From positions 1-16,727 of the forward strand of contig JAIRPA010000116.1 of assembly GCA_031257235.1 (NCBI GenBank): DNA of 16,727 nt. Reading direction: 5' to 3'. Positions within the stretch are counted from its first letter, which is position 1. The number at the start of each line of letters is the position of its first letter. Position numbers and translations under genes: made by a program. The notes below the pieces were generated by a model. It was not told the DNA's origin. It was given only the letters and a program-made list of their open reading frames with translations, and made no database searches. The stretch comes from Burkholderiales bacterium. Lineage in GTDB: Bacteria; Pseudomonadota; Gammaproteobacteria; Burkholderiales; Casimicrobiaceae. Shown here in pieces: positions 5,170-14,050 of the stretch.

Positions 5170-6435
5170 TCACTCAATTCTCAAAACTTCCGCGCCTAAG
5201 GCAGAGAGTTTGGCTTCCATGGCTTCGTAGCCGCGATCAAGGTGATAAATGCGGTCAATCGTGGTAACCCCTTCTGCCATCAACGCCGCAATGACCAGCG
5301 AGGCAGAGGCGCGTAAGTCGGTGGCCATCACCGTGGCGCCCGAAAGAGGCGTCCCGCCCGTCACGCGCGCGGTGTTGCCGTCTACCTCAATCGACGCGCC
5401 CAAACGAACCAGCTCCTGCACGTGCATCATGCGGCTCTCAAAAATGGTCTCGGTGATCGTGGAAATGCCATCGGCGGCAATCGCCAAAGCCATCATCTGC
5501 GCCTGCATGTCGGTCGGGAATCCGGGATGAGGTGCCGTGACCAAATGAAAGGCGTCGTAGTTTCCGCGATGCGATAAAGCGATCTGATCGCCTTGGTCGT
5601 CGTTTGAAACCTTAATATCAAGCCCGATTTTGCGCATGACTTCCAAGACCGGCGCTAAGGCTTTGGCGTCGGTTCGACGCAAGATAATGCTCCCGCGCGT
5701 GGCGGCTGCCGCCGCCAAAAAGGTTCCGCTTTCAATGCGATCCGGCATCACGCGATGCGTCGCGCCATGCAAACGCTCCACCCCTTCGATGACGATGAGC
5801 GACTCGCCCGCGCCTTGAATGCGCGCGCCCATCGCCGTTAATAAATTGGCCAAGTCGACAATCTCCGGCTCACGCGCGGCGTTGTGTAAGGTCGTCACGC
5901 CTTTTGCCAAAGTCGCCGCCATCATCACGTTTTCGGTGCCGGTGACGGTGGGCATGTTGAAGGTGATGTCGGCACCGGTCAAGCGTTGCGATTGCGCGGC
6001 GATGTACCCGTGTTTTAAGTCGATTTCCGCGCCCATCTGCGCGAGCGCTTTGATGTGTTGGTCGATCGGGCGCAAGCCAATCGCGCAACCGCCGGGCATG
6101 GAGACGCGGGCGCGACCGCATCGAGCCAATAAAGGACCCAACGTTAAAATCGACGCCCGCATGGTTTTGACCAGTTCGTAGGGCGCCAAAGGCCAGGCAA
6201 TGGACGCGCCGTCTAAGGTGACGCGATGCGGTGCGTTTCTTTCGACTCCCACCCCCATTTGCGACAGCAAAGTCTCCATCGTGTTGACATCGTTGAGCTT
6301 GGGACAATTGTCTAACACCAAGGGCTCATCAGTGAGCAACGCGGCGCACAGCTCCGGCAACGCGGCATTCTTCGCGCCCGAAATAAAAACCTCACCTTTG
6401 AGCGGCTTTCCGCCGCAAATTTGTAGTCGATCCAT
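5170..6435 (-). CDS. murA: UDP-N-acetylglucosamine 1-carboxyvinyltransferase
   Basis: MurA is the cytoplasmic enzyme that transfers enolpyruvate from PEP to UDP-GlcNAc, the first committed step of peptidoglycan synthesis and the fosfomycin target. From the ATG at 6435 it has 421 residues (E. coli has 419). Visible features are the K22-N23 pair in SGAKNAALP, Cys117 in PGGCAIG (the residue alkylated by fosfomycin), D309 in FPTDMQ, RASASL, and HLDRGYE near the end. An in-frame GTG at 6483 would add 16 residues and overlap ibaG. The ATG gives the standard MDRLQICGGKPL start and is preferred, although neither has a strong ribosome site. It is the last gene of the ABC ATPase / permease / ibaG / murA operon. 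In many Burkholderiales hisG follows; here the nuclease island does. Confidence 0.97.
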   Translation of the reverse strand: MDRLQICGGKPLKGEVFISGAKNAALPELCAALLTDEPLVLDNCPKLNDVNTMETLLSQMGVGVERNAPHRVTLDGASIAWPLAPYELVKTMRASILTLGPLLARCGRARVSMPGGCAIGLRPIDQHIKALAQMGAEIDLKHGYIAAQSQRLTGADITFNMPTVTGTENVMMAATLAKGVTTLHNAAREPEIVDLANLLTAMGARIQGAGESLIVIEGVERLHGATHRVMPDRIESGTFLAAAAATRGSIILRRTDAKALAPVLEVMRKIGLDIKVSNDDQGDQIALSHRGNYDAFHLVTAPHPGFPTDMQAQMMALAIAADGISTITETIFESRMMHVQELVRLGASIEVDGNTARVTGGTPLSGATVMATDLRASASLVIAALMAEGVTTIDRIYHLDRGYEAMEAKLSALGAEVLRIE

Positions 6436-6469
6436 AATATAAGTATTGGTTGAAGAGTCAATATCCGCA

Positions 6470-6736
6470 CTAACAGGGCGCACCCAATCGCGCGTCTTGG
6501 CAATGCTTCCATTCTTCCGGCGTCATGGCTTTGATGGAAAGCGCGTGAATGTTTCCGCCGTCCAAGCGATCCCCCAAGGTGGCGTAGACGGCTTGATGTC
6601 GTTTGACGCGCGACATCCCGGAAAACGCCTGCGAGACCACCAAGGCTTCAAAATGCCGACCGTCTCCGCGCACTTCCGCTTTTTCGCAGGATAAGCCTGC
6701 CTGAATCAACTGACAAATATAGTCCGGCGCAACCAT
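6470..6736 (-). CDS. ibaG: BolA/IbaG family protein
   Basis: This 88-residue BolA-fold protein lies directly upstream of murA, the position of ibaG (yrbA) in E. coli. BolA-family proteins bind [2Fe-2S] clusters with monothiol glutaredoxins and affect acid stress and envelope gene expression. The sequence has the expected layout: an N-terminal helix, CEKAEVRGDGRHFEALVVSQAFSGMSRVKRHQAVYATLGDRL, and a final HALSIKAMTPEEW. The HxxVYxxLG helix and ALSIKAMTPEEW are family hallmarks. I chose the ATG at 6736 because AAAGGAAA lies just upstream. A longer frame to 6802 would overlap the permease gene. A 34-base gap separates it from murA, and it is co-transcribed with the upstream ABC genes. Confidence 0.9.
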   Translation of the reverse strand: MVAPDYICQLIQAGLSCEKAEVRGDGRHFEALVVSQAFSGMSRVKRHQAVYATLGDRLDGGNIHALSIKAMTPEEWKHCQDARLGAPC

Positions 6737-6762
6737 GAGTTTCCTTTCTTTAATTTGTAAAG

Positions 6763-7551
6763 TTACGGACGAATTTTCCAGCCTTGGTCGATCAATTTCC
6801 AAGTGAGTCCCCCTAGAATCAACGTGGCGGCACCGACAAAGGCAAGGCTCGTTAAAACCGGCACATCAGACGCCCCAAAAAAGCCGTAACGAAACCCGTC
6901 AATCATGTAAAAGAAAGGGTTCAATTGCGAGGCGGTTTGCCAGAATGCCGGTAACGAATGCACGGAATAAAACACGCCCGACAAAAACGTCAACGGCGTG
7001 ATGATGAAATTTTGAAACATCGCCAACTGATCGAATTTCTCCGACCACAAGCCCGCGATGATGCCTAACATGGATAAAAGCGCGCTTCCCAAAAACGCGA
7101 AAATGAGAATCCATAACACACCGCGCGGATGCAGTAACTCCGGCGTGAAAAAAATCACGGCGGTCAGCCAAACCCCGATGCCCACCAATAAGCCTCGCGC
7201 GACCCCGGCCAAAACATAGGCGGCAAAAAAACCAAAGGGCGAAATCGGCGCCAACAAGATAAACACCAGATTGCCGGATATTTTGGATTGAATGAGCGAG
7301 GACGATGAATTGGCGAACGCGTTTTGCAATACGGACATCATCACCAACCCCGGCACCAAAAACGCCGCGTAAGAAACGCCCTCATGAAAGAGTGAAATTC
7401 GGTTGGAAAGCGCGTGGGAGAAAATTAAAAGATAAAGCAGGGTGGTGATGACCGGCGCGGCGACGGTTTGCGCAAAAACGCGCCAAAACCGTCTGACCTC
7501 TTTGTACAAAAGCATCAGCCAACCCCAAGAGCGGCGTGTGGAACTAGGCAT
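6763..7551 (-). CDS. ABC-2 type transporter permease
   Basis: This 262-residue integral membrane protein is the permease half of an ABC-2 exporter, similar to E. coli YadH. About six hydrophobic segments are visible: near residues 30-45, 60-75, 108-130, 145-167, 178-195 and 233-250. The ABC-2 signature is recognisable around FITPLTFLSGVFYSVHSLPAFWQ and LNPFFYMIDGFRYGFFG, as in this family. The start codon overlaps the last 8 bases of the ATPase gene, so translation is probably coupled and the two form one complex in the inner membrane. The exported substrate is not known. In Burkholderiales this pair is regularly found between the mla genes and ibaG-murA, which suggests an envelope role, but that is an inference from position. 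Confidence 0.9.
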   Translation of the reverse strand: MPSSTRRSWGWLMLLYKEVRRFWRVFAQTVAAPVITTLLYLLIFSHALSNRISLFHEGVSYAAFLVPGLVMMSVLQNAFANSSSSLIQSKISGNLVFILLAPISPFGFFAAYVLAGVARGLLVGIGVWLTAVIFFTPELLHPRGVLWILIFAFLGSALLSMLGIIAGLWSEKFDQLAMFQNFIITPLTFLSGVFYSVHSLPAFWQTASQLNPFFYMIDGFRYGFFGASDVPVLTSLAFVGAATLILGGLTWKLIDQGWKIRP

Positions 7552-8488
7552 GATGTTCTTTCGTGGCGGCGGGAGGCGCGGCTTTGTCGTCGGTGTCGCC
7601 GGTTAAGCGCAAAAAAACGTCTTCCAAATCGGCTTCTTCCGTCGAAAAACGATCAATAGGAATGTTTTCTTGCCTAAAGGCGGCAATCAAGGCTTCGATG
7701 TCTTCATAACGATCCAGCGTGATTTGAACGGCGTCCGAAGAAGGAAGAGGAAGGGCACGCGACGCCCACGCCAAAGGCAGGCGCGGCGCTTTCAAACGCA
7801 CGGTTAAACTTTGTGAAAAGCGTTTCAGTAAGTTATCCGTGTGATCCAACGCCACCACGTTGCCCTTTTTTAACATGGCAATGCGTCCGCACAGTTTTTG
7901 CGCCTCTTCCAAGTAATGGGTTGTTAATAGAATGGTGTGACCTTCGGCGTTCAAGCGCGAAATAAACGCCCAAAGCGCGTGACGCGATTCCACATCCACG
8001 CCTGCCGTCGGCTCGTCCAAGACGATCACGGGCGGTTTGTGCACTAAGGCCTGCGCCACCAGCACGCGCCGCCGCATCCCGCCGGACAAGGCGCGCATGT
8101 TGAGTCGGGCTTTGTCGATTAAACCTAAATGACTCAAAACTTCGTCGATCCAATCGTCGGCGCGCATCAGCCCAAAATAACCGGCTTGAAACCGCAGGGT
8201 TTCGCGCACCGTAAAAAAGGGGTCATAGACAATTTCCTGAGGGACGACGCCTAAGTTCATCCGCGCCTGCATCGGGTGGGTTGCCGCGTCAAAACCCATG
8301 ACGCGTGCTAACCCGCGGTCGGAACGAATCAAACCCGCCAAGATGGAAATTAAGGTGGTTTTTCCGGCGCCGTTTGGACCCAATAACCCGAAAAACTCAC
8401 CGGATTCAACGCTAAACGACACATGGTTTAACGCTTGAGTTTCGCCGAAGGCTCGGCTGACGGATTCAAATTGAACGGCGTAGGACAT
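7544..8488 (-). CDS. ABC-2 type transporter ATP-binding protein
   Basis: This is the ATPase subunit paired with the following permease, YadG-like, with 314 residues from the ATG at 8488. All nucleotide-binding motifs are intact: Walker A GPNGAGKT (37-44), Q-loop Q84, signature LSGGM (134-138), Walker B VIVLDEP (154-160) and switch His191 in TTH. The last 100 residues form the extension usual in this family (TEEADLEDVFLRLTG), followed by a Lys/Ala/His tail that overlaps the permease start. Another ATG at 8521 adds 11 residues and has AGGGA 3 bases upstream. I prefer 8488 by comparison with the family N-terminus, but the start remains open. It is the first gene of the minus-strand operon and divergent from rsmB. 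Confidence 0.9.
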   Translation of the reverse strand: MSYAVQFESVSRAFGETQALNHVSFSVESGEFFGLLGPNGAGKTTLISILAGLIRSDRGLARVMGFDAATHPMQARMNLGVVPQEIVYDPFFTVRETLRFQAGYFGLMRADDWIDEVLSHLGLIDKARLNMRALSGGMRRRVLVAQALVHKPPVIVLDEPTAGVDVESRHALWAFISRLNAEGHTILLTTHYLEEAQKLCGRIAMLKKGNVVALDHTDNLLKRFSQSLTVRLKAPRLPLAWASRALPLPSSDAVQITLDRYEDIEALIAAFRQENIPIDRFSTEEADLEDVFLRLTGDTDDKAAPPAATKEHHA

Positions 8489-8597
8489 GATGAATAATGT
8501 GTGGCGGGAAAATACTACCATAAATCCCTACAGGGAAAATTCCTATGTTTTGCAAAGGGCTTTTGGGGGGAGTTTGAAGGTTTTATGGGGCTCATAA

Positions 8598-8606
8598 TGT
8601 TATACT
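8598..8606 (+). promoter_or_regulatory. Candidate extended -10 promoter for rsmB
   Basis: TGT-TATACT (8598-8606) is an extended -10 element about 25 bases upstream of the rsmB start. No good -35 box lies at the usual distance (the nearest is TTGAAG at 8574-8579, spacer 21), which is acceptable for extended -10 promoters. The 143-base divergent region 8489-8631 must also hold the promoter for the ABC operon, which I could not identify. Confidence 0.4.
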
Positions 8607-8631
8607 TTCGCGCGAATAACTCACCAACCCA

Positions 8632-9933
8632 ATGTTCCAATCTCAACATTTTGCGGCGCTTTTAATTGATCGGGTGATGGAAGGGGCAACCCTGCCGGAC
8701 GCGATGGATCAGCTTTCGTTTGACCGGGTGCCGCCCACTGCCAAACCCTTCGTGATGGAATTAACTTGGGGCACCCTGCGCCAATGGGGGCTTTGTTCGT
8801 CGTTGGCGGATTCTCTGGCGGCAAGGCATGTCTCGCCCACCGCGTTACGCGCGCTTTTGTCGGTGGCGATCTTTCAGTTGATGTTCATGAATCAACCCGC
8901 GTTTGCGGTGGTTGATCAAGCCGTTGAAGCCACCGCAAAAATCAACGCGTTTGCCAAGAGTTTTACCAATGCCTTGTTGCGGCGTTTCTTAAGGGAAAAG
9001 GAAAAAGTCTTGTCTAAAATCGGCGAGCGCCCTTTGGCAAAATACTCGTACCCTCGTTGGTGGATCGATCAAATGCGCGCCGCCTACCCTGATGATTTTT
9101 CCGAGATTTTGCTCGCGCAAAATACGCCGCCGCCGATTACCTTGAGGATCAATCGCCGCCAATGCCGTCGCGCCCAATACCTTGATGTTTTGGCAAAAGC
9201 CCAAATCCCCGCAGAACCTATAGGGGAGGAAGGCGTGATGTTGGACGCGGCTACGCCGGTGACCACACTTCCCTTTTTTGCCGAAGGGTATTTTTCCGTG
9301 CAGGATGCCGGCGCGCAACACGCGGCGCGTCTTTTGGAGCTCAAAGACGGGCAGCGTGTGTTGGACGCCGCCGCCGCGCCGGGCGGCAAAGCCACCCATA
9401 TTTTAGAAACGGCGAACGTTTTTTTGACGGCGGTGGACAACGACAAAAAGCGGATGGCGCGCGTGGTTGAAAACGTCGCGCGTTTGGGCTTAGATCACGA
9501 TCTTTCGCCGATCACCTACCATGTTGCCGATGCGTCCCAACCCGACACCTGGTGGGACGGTCAGAGGTTTGATCGGGTTTTATTGGACGCGCCGTGTTCG
9601 GCCTCCGGCGTGGTTCGTCGTCACCCGGACGCAAAATGGTTAAGACGCGAAGAAGACGTGGTTCGGTTTGCGGCGCAACAGCGCCTCCTTTTAGACAGGC
9701 TCTGGTCGGTTTTGTCGCCAAGCGGTAAACTGCTGTACGTGACCTGCTCGCTGTTCCCGACGGAAAACGAGCAGGTGGTGGTTGATTTTTTGTCCCACCA
9801 CCAAAACGCCCGACGTGAGGCGGTGACTTTTGAGAGTACGCTTTCGCATCGCGGGGGGCAGTTGTTGCCGGTGTCGGGCAAGACGTTTAATCAGGACGCT
9901 TTGTTTTACGCTTTATTCACGAAGACTTCTTAA
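8632..9933 (+). CDS. rsmB: 16S rRNA (cytosine(967)-C(5))-methyltransferase
   Basis: RsmB methylates C967 of 16S rRNA using S-adenosylmethionine. The 433-residue protein matches the E. coli length (429). The N-terminal 130 residues are the NusB-like RNA-binding domain (AIFQLMFMNQPAFAVVDQAVE). The C-terminal part is a class I methyltransferase with SAM motif I VLDAAAAPGGKATHILE (from about residue 242). Two conserved cysteines are present: C322 in DAPCSASG and the nucleophile C372 in VTCSLFPTENE. VVRRHPDAKWLRR is also typical. No ribosome site is evident before the ATG. Upstream is a divergent promoter region. Downstream, 10 bases separate it from the DUF4390 gene, the start of an operon that also includes ntrY and ntrX. 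Confidence 0.96.
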   Translation: MFQSQHFAALLIDRVMEGATLPDAMDQLSFDRVPPTAKPFVMELTWGTLRQWGLCSSLADSLAARHVSPTALRALLSVAIFQLMFMNQPAFAVVDQAVEATAKINAFAKSFTNALLRRFLREKEKVLSKIGERPLAKYSYPRWWIDQMRAAYPDDFSEILLAQNTPPPITLRINRRQCRRAQYLDVLAKAQIPAEPIGEEGVMLDAATPVTTLPFFAEGYFSVQDAGAQHAARLLELKDGQRVLDAAAAPGGKATHILETANVFLTAVDNDKKRMARVVENVARLGLDHDLSPITYHVADASQPDTWWDGQRFDRVLLDAPCSASGVVRRHPDAKWLRREEDVVRFAAQQRLLLDRLWSVLSPSGKLLYVTCSLFPTENEQVVVDFLSHHQNARREAVTFESTLSHRGGQLLPVSGKTFNQDALFYALFTKTS

Positions 9934-9943
9934 TCCAAAACCT

Positions 9944-10510
9944 ATGAACAAAACCGCCTTTTTTTTGATGTTGTCTCGCCTGTTGGCGGTGGGGTTTTTC
10001 GTTTTTGCAAGCCTTCCCGTCTTAGCCGAAACCATCCCGCTTAAAAGTTCATCCTTGCGCATTGTGGACGGCATCGCCACCTTGGACGCGCAGTATGAAG
10101 TTTTATTGTCCGAGCCTTTAAAAGAGGCGTTGGATCGCGGCGTGCCGCTTTATTTCGCGCTGGAGTGGCGCGCCACCAAGCCGCGCTGGTATTGGTTTGA
10201 CGCGGTGATCTTCGAGAAAGAAGAGTTGCTGGATGTCAAATTTTCGCCGCTGACCCTGCATTATCGGGTTTCGTCGGGGTGGTTGACCGAAAACGTGCCC
10301 ACGCTTGCCGAGGCGCAACGTTTGATCGGCAACATCGCTTCGCGTCCGCTTTTTTCGGTGGCAGATTTAGACCCCAAAGGGCGTTATCAGCTTTCGTTTA
10401 GACTGTCGTTGGTCAAAAGCAAAATGCCCAAATCCCTCCGGTTCCCGACTTTATCCTCCAAAGAGCTGACCTTATCGTCAGACTGGACGACGCTCGACTT
10501 TTACCCATGA
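9944..10510 (+). CDS. DUF4390 domain-containing exported protein
   Basis: This 188-residue protein belongs to DUF4390, a betaproteobacterial family of unknown function found between rsmB and the ntrY-like kinase. It begins with a signal peptide (MNKTAFFLMLSRLLAVGFFV..., probable cleavage after VLA near residue 27), so the mature protein should be periplasmic. The body is beta-rich, with WRATKPRWYWFDAVIFEKE and LSFRLSLVKSKMPKSLRFP among the recognisable segments. I use the ATG at 9944, 10 bases after the rsmB stop, because it exposes the signal peptide. The frame is open further upstream inside rsmB. Its stop codon overlaps the ntrY start (ATGA), which implies translational coupling. A link to kinase signal input is possible but unproven. 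Confidence 0.85.
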   Translation: MNKTAFFLMLSRLLAVGFFVFASLPVLAETIPLKSSSLRIVDGIATLDAQYEVLLSEPLKEALDRGVPLYFALEWRATKPRWYWFDAVIFEKEELLDVKFSPLTLHYRVSSGWLTENVPTLAEAQRLIGNIASRPLFSVADLDPKGRYQLSFRLSLVKSKMPKSLRFPTLSSKELTLSSDWTTLDFYP

Positions 10511-12690
10511 GTTTGAATCGCAAAAGACTTTCGCTTTGGGGGTTGGTGTTCGCTGCCGCAGGGTCGGTGGTGGCGTTTTTCTTTTTGGCGCGCGCGTCGG
10601 CGGATTCTTCATTGGTCGGGCGGAATTTGTTTGCGTTGATCGCATTAAACGCCGTTCTGATTTTCCTATTGTTGTTTGTCGTGGCGCGGCACGTCTTCTT
10701 GCTTTACCGGGCGTGGCGACGCGGCGTGTTTGGCTCAAAGCTCGCGATGCGTTTGACGATTTTGGGCGCGTTCACGGCGTTGGTGCCATCCATTTTTGTC
10801 TACATGGCGTCCATTCATTTTTTGGGCTACAGCATCGAGAGTTGGTTTGATGTTCGGATTGATCGCGCGTTAGACGGCGGGTTAAAAGTCAGTCGCAGCG
10901 CGTTGGACACGCGGTTAAACGAAACGCTTTCCAAAGCGCGGGTGTTGGCCAATTCGCTTGCCGTTGCCCCTTTTACGTATGGGTACGGGCTGGAGTTAAA
11001 TCGGATCACCGAGCAAGCCAACGTGGAAGAGGCGGCAATCTTCTCGTCCGCCGGGGTTTTGCTGGCTGTCGGCGGCACGCGCCCGACGGTGATTGAACCC
11101 AAATACCCGACCCAAATCGAGTTACGCGCCGCGATTCAATCCGGCGGGCTTGCCGACATCAAAGAAACCAAAGAGGGCGACGCACCCAACGAAACCACCA
11201 CGATTCGACTGCGCGCCTTAGTGCCGATTGAATCGTTTCAGCAATTGGAGCCGGTGCGGTTTTTACAGGTCATCGACTCAGTGCCGCAGGCGTTGGTGAC
11301 CGACATTGAAACCTTGCACAAAGGCTGGAGCGATTACGAAGAAATCGCGCACTCGCGGCAGGGGACCAAAAATCTTTATACCTTGACACTCACGATGGCG
11401 CTTTTATTGACGCTTGCCTTTACCTTGGCGATTACCATTGTGTTGTCGGAGCGGTTCGCCGATTCTTTGGGGCTTTTGGCGGCGGGGACGCGCGCCGTCG
11501 CGGGCGGCGATTTTTCCGTGCGTCAACCGGTGATGTCGGAGGACGAATTGGGTTCGTTGACCGCCTCGTTCAACGCGATGACCGAACAATTGGCGCAAGC
11601 CGAGCGCGAAAGAAAAGCCAGTCTTCAGGCATTGGAAACCACGCGCGCGCATTTGGAAAGCGTCTTGGTGAATTTGTCGTCAGGGGTATTAGTGTTTGAC
11701 GCGCAGAAAAAACTGCAAATGGTGAACAACGCCGCCGCCGTGATTTTGCAGGCGCCGTTGTTTGACATGATCGGCGTTCCTTTGGATCAATGGAGCGGCA
11801 AACACGCCGAACTTTCGCCGTTTGTGTCCGCGCTTTCTTCGTTTGTCAACGACGATTCCGGCGTGAAACCGTGGCACGCCGATTTAAATCTGATGGTTCA
11901 CAACGCGCCCCGCGCGATTATTCTGCGCGGCGCGAAGATTGTCGGCGCGCAGATCAACGATGTGGTGGTGGTCGATGATGTCACGCCGGTGGTACACGCG
12001 CAACGCGACGCGGCGTGGAGTGAAGTCGCGCGACGATTGGCGCACGAAATTAAAAACCCGTTGACCCCGATTCAGCTTTCCGCCGAACGCTTGCAAAAGA
12101 AACTCAAAGATCAGCTCAAAGACGCCGACCGCGATTTTCTGGATCGTTCCACGCAAACCATTGTGTCTCAAGTCGGCGCGATGAAAAACATGGTGGATGA
12201 TTTCTCGATGTACGCGCGCCAAACACGGGCAAGCCAAGAGATCGACTTAAACCTCGGTGATCTTTTGACCGAAACGACGCATCTCTACGAATACCTGCGT
12301 CCGAATCTGCGCCTTCATTTGCCGGAGGCGCCGGTGTGGGTTCACGGCGAGCCGGTGAGGTTGCGGCAGGTTTTTCACAATCTTTTACAAAACGCGATTG
12401 ACGCGCAAGCCGGGGTGGACGATCCCTTGTATGAGATTTCCGTCAAAGCGCATGAAAATACGGTTGAGGTTGCTTTTGACGATAACGGACACGGGTTTCC
12501 GAAAGACATGTTATCCCGTGCCTTTGAACCCTACGTGACCACCAAGGCAAAAGGAACAGGTCTGGGACTTGCTATAGTTAAAAAGATCGTGGAAGAGCAT
12601 AACGGAAACGTGACCATCGTCAACCGTGAACCGCGCGGAAGTCGCGTTATCCTTGTTTTTCCGATCTATACGGGAGCGACAAACGGGTAA
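10507..12690 (+). CDS. ntrY: NtrY-like PAS/HAMP sensor histidine kinase
   Basis: This is a membrane-bound sensor kinase of 727 residues with NtrY architecture. Three transmembrane segments lie near the N-terminus (about 8-30, 38-64 and 83-103). A periplasmic sensor region (about 105-288) and a fourth transmembrane segment (about 290-312) follow. After these come a HAMP domain (about 313-372), a PAS domain (about 383-490), the HisKA domain with His513 in RRLAHEIKNPLTPIQ, and the ATPase domain. The ATPase motifs are complete: N box FHNLLQNAIDA (about 622-632), DDNGHGFP (about 657) and GTGLGLAIV. It starts within the DUF4390 stop codon and is followed after 44 bases by its response regulator. 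NtrYX systems control nitrogen or respiratory genes in several Proteobacteria; in Neisseria gonorrhoeae NtrYX affects respiratory enzymes. The signal sensed here is unknown. Confidence 0.92.
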   Translation: MSLNRKRLSLWGLVFAAAGSVVAFFFLARASADSSLVGRNLFALIALNAVLIFLLLFVVARHVFLLYRAWRRGVFGSKLAMRLTILGAFTALVPSIFVYMASIHFLGYSIESWFDVRIDRALDGGLKVSRSALDTRLNETLSKARVLANSLAVAPFTYGYGLELNRITEQANVEEAAIFSSAGVLLAVGGTRPTVIEPKYPTQIELRAAIQSGGLADIKETKEGDAPNETTTIRLRALVPIESFQQLEPVRFLQVIDSVPQALVTDIETLHKGWSDYEEIAHSRQGTKNLYTLTLTMALLLTLAFTLAITIVLSERFADSLGLLAAGTRAVAGGDFSVRQPVMSEDELGSLTASFNAMTEQLAQAERERKASLQALETTRAHLESVLVNLSSGVLVFDAQKKLQMVNNAAAVILQAPLFDMIGVPLDQWSGKHAELSPFVSALSSFVNDDSGVKPWHADLNLMVHNAPRAIILRGAKIVGAQINDVVVVDDVTPVVHAQRDAAWSEVARRLAHEIKNPLTPIQLSAERLQKKLKDQLKDADRDFLDRSTQTIVSQVGAMKNMVDDFSMYARQTRASQEIDLNLGDLLTETTHLYEYLRPNLRLHLPEAPVWVHGEPVRLRQVFHNLLQNAIDAQAGVDDPLYEISVKAHENTVEVAFDDNGHGFPKDMLSRAFEPYVTTKAKGTGLGLAIVKKIVEEHNGNVTIVNREPRGSRVILVFPIYTGATNG

Positions 12691-12734
12691 TATAATCTGT
12701 TGCGCACATTTATTTTGACCGATACAATCATTTT

Positions 12735-14039
12735 ATGAACATAGTTTCCAACCACGCACGCGAAATTTTAATTGTCGATGACGAGCCGGGGATCCGCGAG
12801 CTTCTCTCCGAAATATTAGTGGAAGAGGGGTATCGCGTCGTGCTTGCCGAAAACGCGCAAGACGCGCGGATGTACCGACAAAAACAAGAACCCGCGCTTG
12901 TTCTATTAGATATTTGGATGCCCGACACCGATGGCGTGACGCTTCTGCGCGAATGGGCAAACAACGGTCAATTGACGATGCCGGTCATCATGATGTCCGG
13001 TCACGCCACCATACAAACCGCGGTTGGTGCCACCAAAATCGGCGCGTTTGATTTTCTTGAAAAGCCGATCAGCTTGGAAAAACTGCTGGCCACCGTGCGG
13101 CGCGCGCTTCGTGTCTCGATGGAAAACTCGTCGCAGCGCGTGTCGTTATCGCAATTGGGCACCGGCGGCATGATTCACAATCTTGAAAACGCCTTGTCGC
13201 GCCTGATGAGATCACGCGGGCCCGTTTTGATTTTGGGCGAGGCGGGCGCCGGGCATGAAATCGTGACCGCCGCGTTGAATACCTCGCAATCGCCCTGGGT
13301 GTTTATCGCGCCCGAAACGCGGCTCACGAAAGATCGTGAATTGTTGACGATTTTGGATGAAGCGCGAGACGGCATTTTGTGTTGTTCGGAAATCGGAAAA
13401 TTAACGCGCACCGAACAAAAAAATCTATTGTTTTTGTTGCCGCGCTTGGCGCAACACAACATCACGTTGGTGTGTACGAGCAGTGATTCTTTGGGCAACA
13501 TGGCGGCGGACGGTCGCTTTGAGGTTCCGCTTTTAACGGCATTGTCCGGCGGGATTTTGATGTTGCCGCCTTTGCGTGACCACCGCGAAGATATTCCGAT
13601 TTTAATTGAGCGCAAATGGAACGAAATGTCCGAGCAACACATTGCCAACGGGTCGCTTTTGTCGGCGTTGACGCCGGAAACCCTGACCACGCTCACCAAT
13701 GCGTATTGGCCCGGCAACATCGCGCAGCTGTATCAAACCTTAGAAAATCTGGCGCTGGTCAAAGGCACCATCAACGACACCATGGTGCGCTCCGTTTTGG
13801 GCGAGACGCTCTCGCAACACAAACGCGGCGTGCCGCCGGAAATCACCGTCCAGTTTTTGATGATGACCTTGCGAGACGCGCGCGAAGCGTTTGAGCGTTA
13901 TTATTTTGAGCGGTTGTTGATTTCCGAAAAAAACAACATGAGCCGTGTTGCCGAACGTGCGGGGCTTGAGCGCACGCACCTGTATCGCAAATTAAAGCAA
14001 TTGAACATTTCGTTTAGTCGCCGATTAACGCGAGGCTGA
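12735..14039 (+). CDS. ntrX: NtrX-like response regulator with degenerate AAA+ domain
   Basis: This 434-residue regulator partners the upstream kinase. The receiver domain (about 9-118) is intact: acidic pair D15/D16, phosphoacceptor D59, S88 and K110. The central domain aligns with sigma-54 activators, with RDHREDIPIL and YWPGNIAQL near its end. Its ATPase core is degraded: Walker A reads GEAGAGHE (168-175), with His174 in the Lys position, and Walker B reads ILCCSE (214-219), with Ser218 replacing the Asp. I find no GAFTGA loop. The C-terminus has a Fis-type helix-turn-helix (NNMSRVAERAGLERTHLYRKLKQL). It therefore probably binds DNA but is unlikely to hydrolyse ATP or remodel sigma-54 polymerase. 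It likely works as a conventional activator or repressor, perhaps with sigma-70. Homologues elsewhere in Betaproteobacteria may share this. Confidence 0.9.
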   Translation: MNIVSNHAREILIVDDEPGIRELLSEILVEEGYRVVLAENAQDARMYRQKQEPALVLLDIWMPDTDGVTLLREWANNGQLTMPVIMMSGHATIQTAVGATKIGAFDFLEKPISLEKLLATVRRALRVSMENSSQRVSLSQLGTGGMIHNLENALSRLMRSRGPVLILGEAGAGHEIVTAALNTSQSPWVFIAPETRLTKDRELLTILDEARDGILCCSEIGKLTRTEQKNLLFLLPRLAQHNITLVCTSSDSLGNMAADGRFEVPLLTALSGGILMLPPLRDHREDIPILIERKWNEMSEQHIANGSLLSALTPETLTTLTNAYWPGNIAQLYQTLENLALVKGTINDTMVRSVLGETLSQHKRGVPPEITVQFLMMTLRDAREAFERYYFERLLISEKNNMSRVAERAGLERTHLYRKLKQLNISFSRRLTRG

Positions 14040-14050
14040 CAAGCGTTCCT

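Noticed and set aside
4967..5173. Upstream extension of the nuclease frame by 69 residues
   Set aside because: It would translate a terminator and three palindromes, and it begins at the murA stop codon. The ATG at 4966 has AAGGA upstream and starts directly at the GIY-YIG domain.
5870..6307. A 145-residue open frame on the minus strand within murA
   Set aside because: It is a shadow frame: Arg/His-rich, no ribosome site, and fully overlapped by a clear MurA. Similar long antisense frames across the window were dropped for the same reason.
6436..6483. murA start at GTG 6483
   Set aside because: It would overlap the ibaG stop and add 16 residues not expected in MurA. The ATG at 6435 gives the standard N-terminus.
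12691..12696. Perfect TATAAT between ntrY and ntrX
   Set aside because: It directly follows the ntrY stop codon but has no -35 box at the right distance and no TG extension. The two genes are more likely co-transcribed.
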